Source: Fratercula arctica
Taxonomy: Eukaryota > Chordata > Aves > Charadriiformes > Alcidae
Length of the DNA: 64,000 nucleotides
Assembly: GCA_947846985.1 (NCBI GenBank)
Contig: CANTUZ010000002.1
Location: 59,662,563-59,726,562 of the forward strand
Reading direction: 5' to 3'
Part shown: positions 24,904 through 38,340 of the stretch, in pieces
Layout: the number at the start of each line of letters is the position of its first letter
Numbering within the stretch: position 1 is the stretch's first letter
Made by a program: the position numbers and the translations under genes
Notes under the pieces: generated by a model
What the model was told of the DNA's origin: nothing
What the model saw: only the letters and a program-made list of their open reading frames with translations
Databases searched by the model: none

Positions 24904-27172
24904 AAAACAAGATCACGTTGATTTCTGTGCCATGCATCTTTGCATTGCACAGCACTGGAAAGACAAAAGGTAGAAGGTAAAAGCTTAAGACATCTACTCG
25001 GCATGTCATGAATAAGGCACACATAGATGCTGCCTTTTCTGTTTCTCTGAAGTCCTCGAAAACAACAAACAGGTCTCTTGGCTATTATTTTCCTATCTGT
25101 AGCTAGGCAGGAACTTCTCAACTGTCACGTGCTGAAGGCAGCAATAGAATAAACCAGTGAACTTCTTTTCCTGATGGTAACTGAGAACCATAGCAAAGGC
25201 CAATAGCTACAGACTTATGAGATACAGATCTAATGGTGGGGATGTATGAAGAAATAAATTACTTCACTGCAATATGCTTGTATGGAACAGCTGTTCCACA
25301 CATTCTAAGTAACAGTGATTGAGGTTTTCGGTTTTGTGTTATTTTTTTCAAATCTCAGCAGCTTGATGTAGGCAGTGTGTTATAATCTCATTAAAGTGTA
25401 TCATAAATTGCTTTTTTAATGGATGTTGAGCTTTGAAATCAGGGTGTTAGATTGTAAGGCTTCTGTAGAAATAGTAAAAATGATTTTAAATGCATAGGCA
25501 AGTACATCTACACTGCATTTATAGATATTTTTCATTTAAGGATACAGCTTTTCCATTTAAAATGGTTAGTTTCCATGCTCAGAAGTCTTCTGCATATCTT
25601 TTAAGGTCATTAATCCCTTTTAATGAAAAGCCTTATTTTGTTTTAATGAAATTGGTACTTCAGCAAATTTTACCTATTAATTTGTTTTCATTAGTTGCGT
25701 GGCTTTTAATGTCTGTTAGAGTCAGTAAAAAGTAGTTATTTATTTTTTTATAATAGTCTGTGTTCATGAAAAGAAAGATGTCTAGTAGGTAGGGAAACAA
25801 CCTTTCTCACAGAAGAAATTCTTCTGACGGTATTCACAGTAGAAGAGCCGGAATTGAAAGAGAAGATGACTGTGGGGTCTTCAAAATTCCCGCACATGCT
25901 CTGTTAACACTTGTATTTGAATAGTTTCCACCATTACATTAGTTGTTTTGAGCTTCACAGGTGATGGCATCAATGGAGGCATTAGTGCAGAAGCCAACAG
26001 CTCTTTTCTTGTTGCCAGACTTGAAAGGTGCCTTTAAAAAATGCTTTTGAAGGGCATTTTTTGGCAGAATTGCCCAATTTCCCTCCATCAACTGCATGCA
26101 GTATGCTGTCTAGCTATAAAAGAGAGGGAAATTGTTCCCAGTCATCTAATAAGGTGAGGTACAAACATGTTTGTTAGATGTTTTAATTATTATTTCATAA
26201 ATAAATTGATGTATCAACTAAAATATATCAGAAGCAAGACTGGCCACTGAACTGCACAACATACTATTTATTTCAAGCAGTGCTTTAAATTCTACATCTT
26301 GAAGTTGAATTGCTATTTTTACTGACTAAGATTAATGTAAGTGATGCATTACAAGGCATACACAAAGAAACTTTTCCTTTCTTCAGGGTTGTGTTGCTTT
26401 GATAGCTTTCTTAGGATGCAAAGCATCTGGTTGCATTTATTTAAAGAAAACTGATATCAGCACCATAATTTGAAGAATCGAAGGGCAAAACCAAAGCTCT
26501 AGGTATGGTTTTTCCTTTCTAAGGAGATGGTTTCTTCCCATCCCCCGTCTTTTTATCCAATTAGTGTTTACTCTGCAATATGCTTGTAAAAGTCGTAAGT
26601 TAAAAGTATTTTTGTCACTGATGCTTTTCAACTGTATAACTACAAATTGGAAATCTTTGAAACTCATCTGTTTTCTGTAAACTCAAATGATTTGATCTGC
26701 AAATGCCACCAGGAAGTTCTTGTGAACTGTTTGCTTTTTGGCAATCCAAACTCTTTGTTGTGCTGCTTCTGCTTCTGAGCTATTTAGGCATGTTGTTCAA
26801 ATTTACTCACTCCTATTAGATGTCTGACAAATAGTAGCTGTCCTTGCATAGAAAGAGAGTTTGTAAAAAGTGTATTTATTCTTTTATTAGGAGGTACAAC
26901 ATGAAAAAATTGTAGTTTTATTTATTCCAGCATGCATGAGCACCCACTGAAAAAAAGACTGATTGCCTTAACTTATCTTTAACTATTTCTGAGTAGCTTG
27001 TTTAATAAGCTTTTGGATGATTACTGCAACAGCAGACAGTAATGGTTCATCAACAAACAGGTTTAAAATATACCACCAGTCACACCATTTCCTTTTGTAA
27101 GTAAAATCCAGAAGCCATGTAGGATGCACTTGAGTTAGTTTATTTGGGCTGATCTGCTCTGAAATTAAGCTT
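24904..27172. other. AT-rich non-coding stretch
   Basis: Contains the E-box palindrome listed separately. No gene or known repeat is recognised. Confidence 0.35.
25283..25298. promoter_or_regulatory. 16-bp palindrome centred on an E-box
   Basis: TGGAACAGCTGTTCCA is a perfect palindrome whose centre, CAGCTG, is a classical bHLH E-box. An occupied site would need experimental support. By sequence it is only a good symmetric match. Confidence 0.35.
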
Positions 27173-27197
27173 AAAAAAAAAAAAAAAAAAAAAAAAA
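27173..27197 (+). repeat. 25-bp poly(A) tract
   Basis: Uninterrupted A run. No retroposon body or target duplication is evident beside it. Confidence 0.9.
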
Positions 27198-28689
27198 GCA
27201 AGCTAGCAACTCTTTCTGTTTATTTGGGAAGCAGCTTTTGTCTCACTGCTTCATCTCCTGCCTCATCCGTATACTGTTTTATCCATTTTAGATGCAGAAT
27301 AAAGATAGAAAGTTTTTTCCAAGCTACCTATGAAGTTCAGTTCATATCTTGTTTTCCAAGTGTCTCAGGCATTGAGGAATTTTAATGCTGTGGAGCATCA
27401 GTTTCCTTTTGAAAATGGGACTTGCGGTCCTCAGCCATATTCACCATGAAGCGTTGTTTTAAAAACTGCAGCACTTATTCCAAATGATGTGGTATGAGGT
27501 CGTATGAAATGTAGTACCATCCAGAGCTATTAGTTTAGGATACTCTATTGTTCAGGCAGTCTAGCTGTATTAACCACAGCACTAAACAGACATGTTTGTA
27601 GTGCTTCCAGTTCTGAGATTAATTTATCTATGGTCAATGTGGGTAGATACCAATGTGGGCAGCGGTGCAATGAGCAACATACGCATAACTGCAAGGACAC
27701 ATCTGAAGCAATTTCCCTTACTCTTTTCTCATGGTCTCAGAAAGATGTTTGTGTAAGAGCTGGACACTGACAAGCCATTGTCCAGTAACGCGGACACCTT
27801 CACATCAATCAGAAGTGCATGCAGAAGCAAATACAGTCCTGTAGATTTGAAGATAATAGGTTATCTCAACCTTTATGCCAAAACATTGAGGCTTGGAATT
27901 TTATACAAGTGGGATCTTGTTCAAAAATCAGCTTGCCCTTTTCAAATGGACAGTGGAGGCTTTGTACAGCTATAATTGACAGGGAGAAAAGAAACTGGCT
28001 CTTTGTTAGAGGAAAATGGGTAGGAAAAGGTACAAGCTGCTATATTTGCAAAAGCATTTAGGTAACTGTAACTGAAATGGGCAGTATCCACCTTGGTAGC
28101 TGTCAGAAATCAGGAAGTAGAATAAACGTTACAGATGTGTATCATAAGCATGGAACTGAGAGATCTAATGTCTTCATTCACAAATACAACAGTACAAAAT
28201 GGTTCAGAAAATTTCTGGCATCGCTGGTGTTCTTGGACGATGTTTAACAGTCTTAATGAGAATAGAAGCTGCATTTGCTGTGGGAGGTAGAATACACAAT
28301 AAAGATTACTGCCTTCTTCCTAAAATTAACAGTGAAATGCAAGAGGAAATAGATTATTTGTGGTGGGAATGAATTTAAAACAAAATTTTGAAATTGCTAG
28401 AATACGAATAAAGGTCAAGAGAAAACCAAATCTCTGCTGTCACTTTAATTCATTATTATTTAAATTCTAGCTAAGGTATTTCTTAACAGTTGTACTGCTA
28501 ACTAGACAACCTTGTGGGCATGTTTAATGTTCTATCAAGTGAATCTTCTCAGTTCCATATGGATTTGACAATAATTAGAAGTATGCTCTGTCCTTGCAAA
28601 ACTTGCATGGTACAGATGACTTATCAAATGAAGCTTCAGAGGAAAAAACCCAGCTCTGTCAAAATGTAGTCCTTTCTACAAATACTGGC
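27198..28689. other. AT-rich non-coding stretch, nothing recognised
   Basis: Short frames only (up to 80 codons at 27819-28061). No recognisable domain or repeat. Confidence 0.35.
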
Positions 28690-28709
28690 AAAAAAAAAAA
28701 AAAAAAAAA
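28690..28709 (+). repeat. 20-bp poly(A) tract
   Basis: Uninterrupted A run, with no associated mobile element recognised. Confidence 0.85.
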
Positions 28710-31700
28710 GGAAAATTAAAAAATCTGCTGTCATTGTATATTTTATATAGTCATATTATGGTGGAATTTTGGCTTCCATGTTTTGTAAAACAGGTCCAAC
28801 ATTAGGATTCCTGATCCTCTCTGTCTTCATTTTCACAGTATGAATTAACTGAGCAGGTATGCTGTATTTACCAGTCATTCCTTTTCAGAAATTCCTGCAA
28901 GTATGCACTTAATAGTGAGTAATATAATCAGGAGTCAGACTCTAAGACAGTTATAGTGAGAGAAGAATTTTTGTGGTCTGTTGTTATATATTTTCTATGG
29001 TGATGGGATTTTCTATCAAAGATCAATATTTTCCATTTCTACAAGTGAGAAATTTTTATGCAGTACTTCATGCAGTGGCACTAGTCTATACCTTTTGTCA
29101 TTGGTTTTTAAGAACAGCTTTTAAAAATTGCAATAGATTTGAAAATGAAGCATAGAGTTTGAAGATCTATTCATCTTTCAGGCCTTCACTTCCAAAACAA
29201 AACAAGAAATCCTATTAAACTCTACTAGAACTTCTCCACAATTGAAACAATTGAGGATAATTTTTACTGTAACTGTATCACATTAATATGTAGCTTTGGA
29301 CTTGTTTAGCTTATCAAGCTTGTTTAAAAGAAACTCGTATAAAAATGTTTGATACAGGCAGCCTTAGGAAGAAATTTGAAAATGTTGTTTGCTAACTGCT
29401 CATAAACATCCCAGTCAAAGTCTTTGGTATAAAATAATTTTAAAAATAAAAGTAGAAATGGATGGACACTTTTTGAGGAAAATAAACTGGATGCATGAAG
29501 AGAGGTACAGGTATATGATACTTATTTTGATTTTGCTGTTAACTCAGCTGATGTCAAGGGTGAACAATTAAGCTCGTGTTGAGGTCAGGCTTGTATTTGC
29601 AGTGGGAATTAGGAAAATAAGCTAGAAAATAATTATTCTGTGATAATATCTTTAGTGTGACTTGCAAATGGCTGTGGGAGGGACCAGAGGGTGAGTGATT
29701 GCCCCTTGTTCTCCCTCCTCTAGGGAGGGGCTTATGGAGGAACAAATGAGAAAAAGCCTTTGCAGGAACTTGAGCCGTTCCCAGCCATAGAGCAGAAGGG
29801 CATGAAATGAGAGGGGAAACTCTCCTCTTCCATTTCTACACTTTTGGGCACTATGTGGCTCAGCGTTAGCAGCAATTTAAGAAGATGCCTTTTCCACCCC
29901 CAAGTGACACTATTCAGTGGATTGCTGTTACTTTTTCTCTGTGCAAAGTATAAAAGCTATTGAATAAGTAGAAAATAAAATACTTGCTTTTCAAAAATGT
30001 GCAGAATCAGAATTTATACATACTTCATACAGTGAGCTACAAATACAGGCTGTCACTGGTAGGGTGTTTTCCAGTTAAATTCTTTAGCCCCCTCCAGATC
30101 TGTCAAGAGCTTTTGCAGTGGCAATGAGATGTCAAGGGGGTCTGAGCAGAAACACATCTCATAAAGAAAATCTTACAAAAGGAAAAGAATGGGCATTTGC
30201 TCTGAGATTACAGCAATATTTTGTTACCACAGTTGTCATTGTTATGTCAATCAGTTTCAGGTTAGGCATTTGGTCTTAGATAACCTGTCAACAGATGTAA
30301 GCACTTTACTGCTACCCTTCTGAGATAGGGTGTAAAATTGTGTGTCATGACAACAACTACAAATGATGTCTCGAATGCATACATAAAAGAGAAACGCTTG
30401 AATGATTTATTTTTTTAAAAATCTTTTCCATCCAAAATATTTCTATTTTTTCATATGAAAATGGAAAAGAAATAGCATATGCTTCTGTTGAATTCCTTAG
30501 ATGCATACTTTGATGAAGAAATTTCTTTTTACTCATTGAGGGAAACTGCCAAAATGTTAAACTTAACGGAAAATAAACTGAAAACTTGCTTCTATTCAAA
30601 AAATTAAAAGTGTAGTGGAGGGGCACTTCCATTATAGGACCTTCTTTTCAGGGCCTCATCCTTACTCCTAAATTCAATATGATTTGGTCTGGAAAAATTT
30701 TTCTTCATGTTTTGAATTATTCTACCATGCAATGTGTTAATTTGATATGCTAAAATGCCATAGCTGCTTTCGTGTTCTGGAGGAGCTCAGAACTGTTTTA
30801 TTAAATAACTTAAAAGTTCTGTGGACCTTAAACCTTGTTGAGGTGAAACACGTTTTACATATTTGAAAAAGAGATGAGGAACAATGAAATTCTTGCTTTA
30901 ATTCTTGCTCAAACTTCTCTTGAAAGAAAAGATACAGGCATTCCTGTTGCATGGTTTTTTAAACCTTAATTTCTAACATTGCATCTGTATAATCATTTAT
31001 AGTTTTACCTTTCGTTAGAACTTTTTTCAGATTTGGTAATATGTTCTTTTGGCTCATAATCCAAATTTACAGCAAAGATCAGCCAGAGTATCCAGAGTTT
31101 AACCCAGTTTTAATCAAAACATACCTAAGACCTGTTAATTCTCAAAACTCATAATCGGAACTTCTGGATTGCTTATAAGTAAGTGTGTGTTTGATCACTA
31201 CCATTCAAAAATTAGTCATGCACAGCGCAGGTATATGTCCAGCATAGAAAGTCTATGTACATATATGCATACTTGTTTGTGTGTCATTTATAAGAAGCAG
31301 AAGAGTTTACTTCATTGGGCAACAATTTCAGGCGTACCCTCTCTTATTCCTGGGGACTATGGGAATGTTTGTGTCAGGTTAATTGTATACATCTTTCCAA
31401 TGGGATGTTACTTGATTTCCCTGAGATTTCTGTGAAGATGTTTCAATCCATATTACTTTTGCAGGTGAAAGAAGAATAAAAAAGGACACATCAACACTGA
31501 GTATTTGGGGCCTAAACCTAAGTCTCGGGTGTTTTCTTTTGTATCAGACAGAACTTTTATTGACTTTCACATAAACTTAGACTATGCAATGTTTAGAGAA
31601 TTTTTTCTCACATAAGAATATCTGGTAGGATGAGGGAATACACTCCTGCAAATTCTGTTGTTACAGTTGGGGATTTCTTTGCCTTCTTTGCCTCTTCTGT

Positions 31701-33860
31701 GCTTTATTGCTAACAAGGTTACTGCTTTCCTCAAAATACACCGCTTAGATAAGGTACAGTAACTGCAGCTCTGAAATCACAAGTGATGAGTATACATGAA
31801 GGTTAAAATCCAAAGGGACAGTGAGAAGAAAAGACCACAGTACCAGAGACATTGCTTTATATCTCTTGAGTTTCCTCTCCAGTGCTGCTGGTTTTTTTCT
31901 CTCCCAACTTCTAAAGAGAATAAGTAGCACAAGTCAGAAGCTTAACCTCTTTACGTTTGTTCACTCATCTGTAAAATAGAGAATATTGCATGTGTAATAC
32001 TGCTTTTATGATGAATATGTTAATGTCTAGAAAGCTTTTTAAGAATGTAAAACACTATGTAAATGTGAAATATTAGCATATCTTTCTACTTTAACAAGAG
32101 GGGGAGATGCTGCAAGAGTTCATATGCTACTCTTGAAGTAGTGCAACGCAGGCCAAAGTGTCTTTGAGAGCAGTGTCCTGAGAGAATCTGTGAAGTAGCA
32201 AAAATCTTATACTCCAACTGACTTCAACACACTGATAACTAAGTCTTGTGAGACAGGCTATTAATATGGTTTCTTTCTCCTCCCTTATTCACTTTGGGAC
32301 TGGTTTTGTAATGTCCTGGCCATACAGGCTGGACAAAGAGCCTCACACTATTGTTTGAATTGGAGAGTCCTTAGATATATCTATCATCCCTGGTAAAAAC
32401 AAAACACTCCAAACTACACCACCTTCCTCTTCTCATCCCACCTACCCCTAAGCAAATTAAAGCTCTTGTTTGCTGAAGGGAGGGAGGGAACAGGAAGTCT
32501 CGGCTATCTTGTTCACTTTAAGATGTACTAATATCGTAAAAATATGTTTGCAGTATCTCAAGGCAGGAGGTCAAAATAGTTGGTCTAGTGTTTGATCTAG
32601 TACTTAGTGAGAAAGCTGCCTGAGAGGTGTGCAGAGACAAGAGGATGCAGAAGGCATGGAACCTTTGCATTACTTCCATTCAGAAGCTCTCCATTTTCTG
32701 GAGAGCACAGTTAGGCCTTAAATATTGTAATGATATAGTTTGTACTGGTGGAGAACTGTGGCCCTCAACAGTGTTTAAGTATTTCCTTGTTAATAACATA
32801 ACAGATATCTTTCTGTTTAGAAGGGGGTTTAAAGTCTGCAATATCAGTTGTCTTGTTTGGATCTCACATGTTTCTATCCAATAAATTAAAACCCATTATA
32901 CTTCTAGAGGGTAGGATAATGAAAAAAAAATTGACTTTGGTACCTGACTTGAGCAAGGTTTGTTTGGTTGGGTTTTTTCCCTCTTTTTTAATTAAAGAAT
33001 GGAACCTTTTTGTTCTAGGCAGCTTCTGTGTAGCCATAAAATGTGCTGTGTCAGAAAAAGGACACTGGAAGGCCATTCAGATAAGTACCAGTACAATTGC
33101 AAATTTCATGCCTCTCTGCACACCTGTGATACTGTTTATCAAGGTTCTTTTAAAGTTTCATGCTGTGGAAAAGACCAAAAATGTTAAATCACTTGCTATT
33201 TTCACCTAAATGTGGTTTATATTTCTATTTTTTTTGAGCAGCAATTTTGACCTGAAAAAGTGTGCATTGTCATTGACAACCCCACATTTCCCATTTTTAT
33301 AAATAGTGAAACACTTCAGGAAGCATTGAATAGTTGGTTTTCTTTGCCCATGACATCATTACTTAATGAGTACTTCTTACACATGCGAAGTTTTAATAAT
33401 ACTAAACTATAGTTAAACCTGGCCTGAAATGCTTTAAAACGCCACCTAAGAAGCCTTAGTAATGAAATAAGCTCAGCTACTCCTTTGCAGAAGACTATAT
33501 GGGGGACAGAGTCCCATCCAGTGGTTGGCTCAAATGATTTCAGGCTCTCTTTTTTAAATTCATTCATCCTTCTTTTTAGTTATGTAACAGTGGAACTATG
33601 TTAATGTAGTGATGCTAGTTTCTGATCTTGGACCACATAAATGGAAGATTTTACATTGTTTAGGTGACATTCCCGACATTCCAGGAGAGTGTTAGGTGCT
33701 CCTGTAGTAGTTCCCTCTAGCCCTGTGATGCTTGAAAACATGAAAAAAGAAAAAGCCTGATTCTTGTGCTCGTTCAGTTTAAAAGTAATAGCATCTTTGG
33801 TATTACTGGATAAGAAAAGCAGAATTTGTTACAGGGACCCTGATTTATTTACTTATTTTC
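28710..33860. other. AT-rich non-coding stretch, nothing recognised
   Basis: About 5 kb of unique-looking sequence. The longest frames (118 codons plus, 32853-33209) are AT-driven and overlap frames on the other strand. No domain, RNA gene or known repeat is identified. Confidence 0.35.
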
Positions 33861-33877
33861 TTTTTTTTTTTTTTTTT
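33861..33877 (+). repeat. 17-bp poly(T) tract
   Basis: Uninterrupted T run preceded by a T-rich region. Confidence 0.85.
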
Positions 33878-34149
33878 CAACAATGGTAGAATTCCATTTT
33901 AAGTCAGTTAAGTTGCAAAATGAGGTGTAAAACTGAATCAGAATTCAGGGTTATGTTATGCTGGGATGTTTGTGTAGAATGCTGTACTTATTTCTTTAAG
34001 TCTGTGGCAAAATTGTTCTCACATCAGAAGCATAAGGTGGAAGACAGTGAAATAGACAGTCTCTGTTTGATGAGACTGAAATAAAATAGAATATACATAC
34101 ATAGCCTGGCAAAAGATTGCTTGTTTTGACCAAAAAGCAAGTTGATAGC

Positions 34150-36200
34150 GGGATTCAATTCAATCCCCTGTATAGCATCTCACCTGATTATTAAAGTGGG
34201 TTTTTTGGTAATAAAGAAGCCTGGAATTTTAAAAATGAACAAAGCCAGACTATTCCAAAGTTGAATATGTTATCATTATCTTCATGTTAACCAGAATAAT
34301 AAATTAATAATTGAATTTTGATATTGTCTCTGTGGAAGGTAAACTTAATAATATAGTAGAAGACAAGGTGATTATTTCTAATGAAAAAACTTTAATCCCA
34401 AGACTGTTTTGTTCAAGTAATACCATGGTAGTCTGTAATTGGTATGGGGTGATTTCGCGTAAATGGTCAACTATAAAAAAATAAACTTTCTTGATTAATT
34501 AAGATTTTGAAGTGCGATGCATTTTTGCATCAACTCTAGCAATAATATCTTGATTGTATGCTCCTGGCTGGGACTATTACTATTAATAATTAATTTTAAC
34601 CATCTTTTTTCTGAAACAAAAACTTAATAAAACATATTAATGCTGTTATGGTTTTATTTCAGAACCTTTTCATTATTTTAGATCTATTATCTTTTTAATG
34701 TCTTTTTATATCCTTTATAGTTCTAAAGCTTACTTGGGTTTTACACAATATATTAAAGACAAATACTGGTCTTGTAAAATCAAGACAAAATCAAGAATGA
34801 CCGTATGAATTCTCCATTTTACTTAGCCTTCATAATTAAGTGAATAGCAAGGCAGATAAAAGGTTTTTATTTTGTTCTATTTATTTCTCACATATTTGTT
34901 TTAGGAAAAAGACAGTTTAATTATTAGTAGTCATAACATTAGTCCCACCTCTAATCTTGCACTTAAAATTAGTAACTTTATCTTTTTAAATACCCTAGCT
35001 GAGTTTTATGATTTTAGACTTACTGTTGGTAAATTTTTTCTGTAGAAAAATTGAAGATGCCTGAAAGAACAAACTAACTTGCCCTCAATGGAAGATAGAC
35101 CACACGATTCTTTTGATTCATTTTCGTACAAAACCCCTAATTTTATGAAGTATGTATGCATACATACACCTTTACTACCTGTTTTCAGTACTAATGAGCT
35201 GCAAGCCTCTACAAATGTTGTATAATTTGGTTATTCTAATAGAAATTAATATTTCAGTGTAAGTATATATGACTGTGTATGTTTTAATTTACGATTATGT
35301 ACTTTAATCTTTTTTCATTTGATAAATGTGTTGTGTGACTCTGTTGCATTTACCTAACACAGAGGTAACCTTATAGTGTGGTACGGATCTTATTTGTTGA
35401 ACAACAGTCTATATATTTTGCCTTTTGTCTTCCTGTTCCGTTATTTTTGCCAGGTATGATTTTCACTGAATATTACAGCAAATTCCAAGGGTTTAAATTC
35501 TAGGTTCTTTCCTTTGAAGCACTTTTTTGTAAATGCCTAATTAAAACTGAGTGTCTTTTTCTGAAGACTTAATTACGTCAACAGAAAATATTAGGTTTAG
35601 TTATTAACAGATAACGGGATATGGTTCTGGGGCTGAGGTTACACAGAAGCATTGACTACGTTAATGTTTCTTTTTCATGTTAAAGTTGTCTTAATTTATT
35701 CATACGCTCCTCTCACTTGCTATTTTCGATATTGCAAACCTACCTAAATGAGTTTTGGTTTGGATTTAAAGCTATAATAGATAAATACAAGAAAATAAGT
35801 CATCTTCCGAAAAATGCTTCCTAGAAAGCGAATGAAAGAGCAATGAAAGCAATGAAAGAGAAATGAAATTTGAGCCATAAAATAGCATCTAAATGAGGAT
35901 TATTTTCCTGGGGCTACTAACTGGATATGAATGTCACTTTAACATTAACTAGTATTTTCTCGTGAACATTTTTTGCAGATTTTTTGAGATGATGTTTGAA
36001 TCAAATTCAATTTTGCATTGCTTATGTACATGGTTTATCTTTTTCTAAGGCATTTTTTTAACATTCTGCTACAGCTTGGAGCATAGATCTAAGGAAAAAA
36101 GGTTTCAATGCCAAGAATGTGAAAAACAATTTTTAATTATCAGTTTTAAAGGTTTGATGATCTTATTCTCTACAAATTGTTAGTCAAGGAAAGAGTATCT
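34150..36200. other. very AT-rich stretch rich in homeodomain-type cores (possible conserved non-coding region)
   Basis: There are no long open frames and few simple repeats, but many TAATTA, ATTAAT and TTAATTAA cores are set in complex sequence (for example 34290-34320, 34480-34620 and 34910-34980). This texture is common in conserved developmental enhancers of vertebrates. It is also what AT-rich DNA gives by chance, so conservation has to be measured before it is called one. Confidence 0.2.
35150..35167. repeat. 18-bp perfect palindrome
   Basis: GTATGTATGCATACATAC equals its reverse complement. It is built from two inverted GTAT units around ATGCAT. Confidence 0.85.
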
Positions 36201-37995
36201 GGATACAGAAGCATAAAAACTTTTGTGTGTTTACTAACCATGATATTAAAGTGTATGTGTACATAGTTTGTTAGGGATAATGGGAGATAATCAGGTTCAT
36301 CCCTCCAGATCAGTGTATCTGGATCCTTTGGAGCTCATGCATACATTTTGTAGATGATAATGCCGGAATACATCAGTTCAGTGTAGTATGATTGAATACA
36401 TCATAGTCACAGTTTCAGTGTTGCATATTGTGAAGTAATGAAGCAGCAGGAGGTTTGTCATTGTGCCTGTGTGCAGTGGGAAGAGGAGTGGTCTTCCAGA
36501 ATAACAGTGCCTGGTGTTTGGAAAGAAAGTTGCTTTAGGGTTTAGTCTTTACTTTGTGAAAGCTCTGGACATGTAGCGTTTGGTGCGTGACAACTCTGAC
36601 CTCAGGCATTTAAAACTGTGCAGTGGGGATTCTTTAGGTGCTTGTCTACGAAGTAAGCAGTGATACGTTGCTGAGTTCAGAAAATAAATCACCAAGTAAC
36701 ATAGCAGTATCATCTCAGCCTGCCTGAAGCAGTTTTGGATGGGCCAGTCGGGGTGGTACAGCCCAGCACTGAAAACTGGAGGGAGTTAAGTTGTGTGGTT
36801 TTGTGTTGCTTTTTAAATAGAAAACTTACTGTGTTGTAAACGTTTTATATTTGGCTGGTTACTAACAACTGTGGTTGTATTAATGTATGTAATTTGTTAC
36901 CTAATTTGAGTTCATGCAGGTCTTTGCAAAAAGGAACAGAAGTAAGGGGCTTCCTAGCAGCCAACTACCAACAGCAACTTTAGTTGAACTTTTATTTTCA
37001 CACAAAACAGTTGTGAAATTGAAGCTGAAAGATTTTCAGGTTTCAGGAAACATAACAATTTCTACAGAAACTGTAAAAGGAACTGAATAAGCAATAGAAT
37101 TCAAAGCCTATAACAAGTTTAAGAACATGGAAAAGGGAGCAATATAAGGTAATTTATGCCCCAGTTTGGTTTAATATATTCAACTGAATTTGATACTATC
37201 TTCACAAGAACTAGTACATTTTCTATTAAAAAAAAAAAACCACCAACAGAAATCTTTTATTGAAACTGATTATTTTACTTTCAACTCTCTGCTTATTAAA
37301 GCTAAGGACCAGTTTCCCTGAAGATATTTGCATCTATTAGCAGAGGAAATATATGTACTACTAGAAAATACTTAACCTAGGACAAATTGGTGACAGCAGG
37401 ATATTGAGCAATTAAGTCTGTGTTCTCAGAGAGGATGTAAGGGAAAACCCAGATAAATATAACAGATACTTAGGCTGTCTAATCGAGCTGCTTAGGCATT
37501 TTGCTTTCTGAAGAAAATACATACATATATATAAAAACTTTTGGGATTTGACTCTCGATACTTTTTGGCTATAGAATGCTTTCGGAAGAAAATTCAAAGC
37601 TTTTTATGGAAAGTAGGAGAAACAGTGTTATATTTTTCCACATGAAATTTGCTATTTTCATCAATGGATTACCCTAGTGAATAGATGGGAAGGATCAGGC
37701 ACCAAGTAAACTGACAGTTTAATGACAGACTACAGACCAACAAGAAAAAAAAGGTCATTCCAAACATTTACACTCAATTTCTGCTCTTCCTTAAATCAGT
37801 ATCATAAATCTCTCCCTTGCTTGTGTCCTCCATTTTTGGTGTGATCAGTCTCAGTGCAAGTGTAACTGCAGTATATTTAATCAATTGTATTTCGTACTGT
37901 ATCATGAAGCTTTTTAAATGTAGTTCTCAGTACTGACCTTTGTTTTGCAATGGTTAATTTCTTTATATATTTTGAGTGATTTTTTTGTGTCGACT
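36201..37995. other. AT-rich non-coding stretch, nothing recognised
   Basis: No gene or known repeat is seen before the CR1 fragment. Confidence 0.35.
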
Positions 37996-38237
37996 AGTGT
38001 TGAAACTGGCCAGTGTGTCAGACAACAAGAAAGGCTTTTTTCAGTATAATAATAGCAAAAAGAGGTCCAAGGAAAACATCAGACTCACGCTTGTTGAAGA
38101 TGATCACCTGACAAACAGGGATGAAGAAAAAGCAGAGGCATTAAATGCCTTTTTTTCCTCAGTCTTTATTAATACTGGTAGACCTTAAGCTGTCCGATCA
38201 TCTGAGTCAGATGACCGTGAATGGGAACAGTGATTTT
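37996..38237 (+). mobile_element. CR1 LINE fragment, left part (ORF2, just before the RT core)
   Basis: The translated frame (from about 37998) reads KLASVSDNKKGFFQYNNSKK and then KAEALNAFFSSVF. This is the typical CR1 ORF2 stretch between the endonuclease and the reverse-transcriptase core. It breaks at a stop after NTGRP (about 38188), and the remaining bases up to 38237 still fit CR1. The copy is interrupted by a second CR1 at 38238 and resumes at 38341. The 5' end lies near 37996, so the element is heavily truncated. It is dead. Confidence 0.85.
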
Positions 38238-38340
38238 CAACCTGGTCTAGCGGGAGGTGTCCCTGACCATGGCAGGCGGGGTGGAACTAGATGATCTTTA
38301 AGGGCTTTTCCAACCCAAACCAGTCTATGATTCTATGATT
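38238..38340 (+). mobile_element. short CR1 LINE 3' end nested inside an older CR1
   Basis: About 103 bp match the CR1 3' terminal region: CAACCTGGTCTAGCGGGAGG, then GGAACTAGATGATCTTTAAG, then CCAACCCAAACCAGTCTATG. It ends in two ATTCTATG-type octamers (TCTATGATTCTATGATT). It lies in the same orientation as its host copy and splits the ORF2 frame between the two flanking pieces. CR1 commonly inserts as extreme 5'-truncated copies without clear target duplications, which fits. Confidence 0.85.

Noticed and set aside
27173..27197. Poly(A) tail of a retroposed gene or SINE
   Set aside because: No gene-like or SINE-like body upstream and no flanking target duplication were visible.
28839..28856. 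18-nt microexon between a pyrimidine-rich acceptor and GTATGC
   Set aside because: Too short to judge without reads. The donor is ordinary, and similar AG/GT pairs are frequent.
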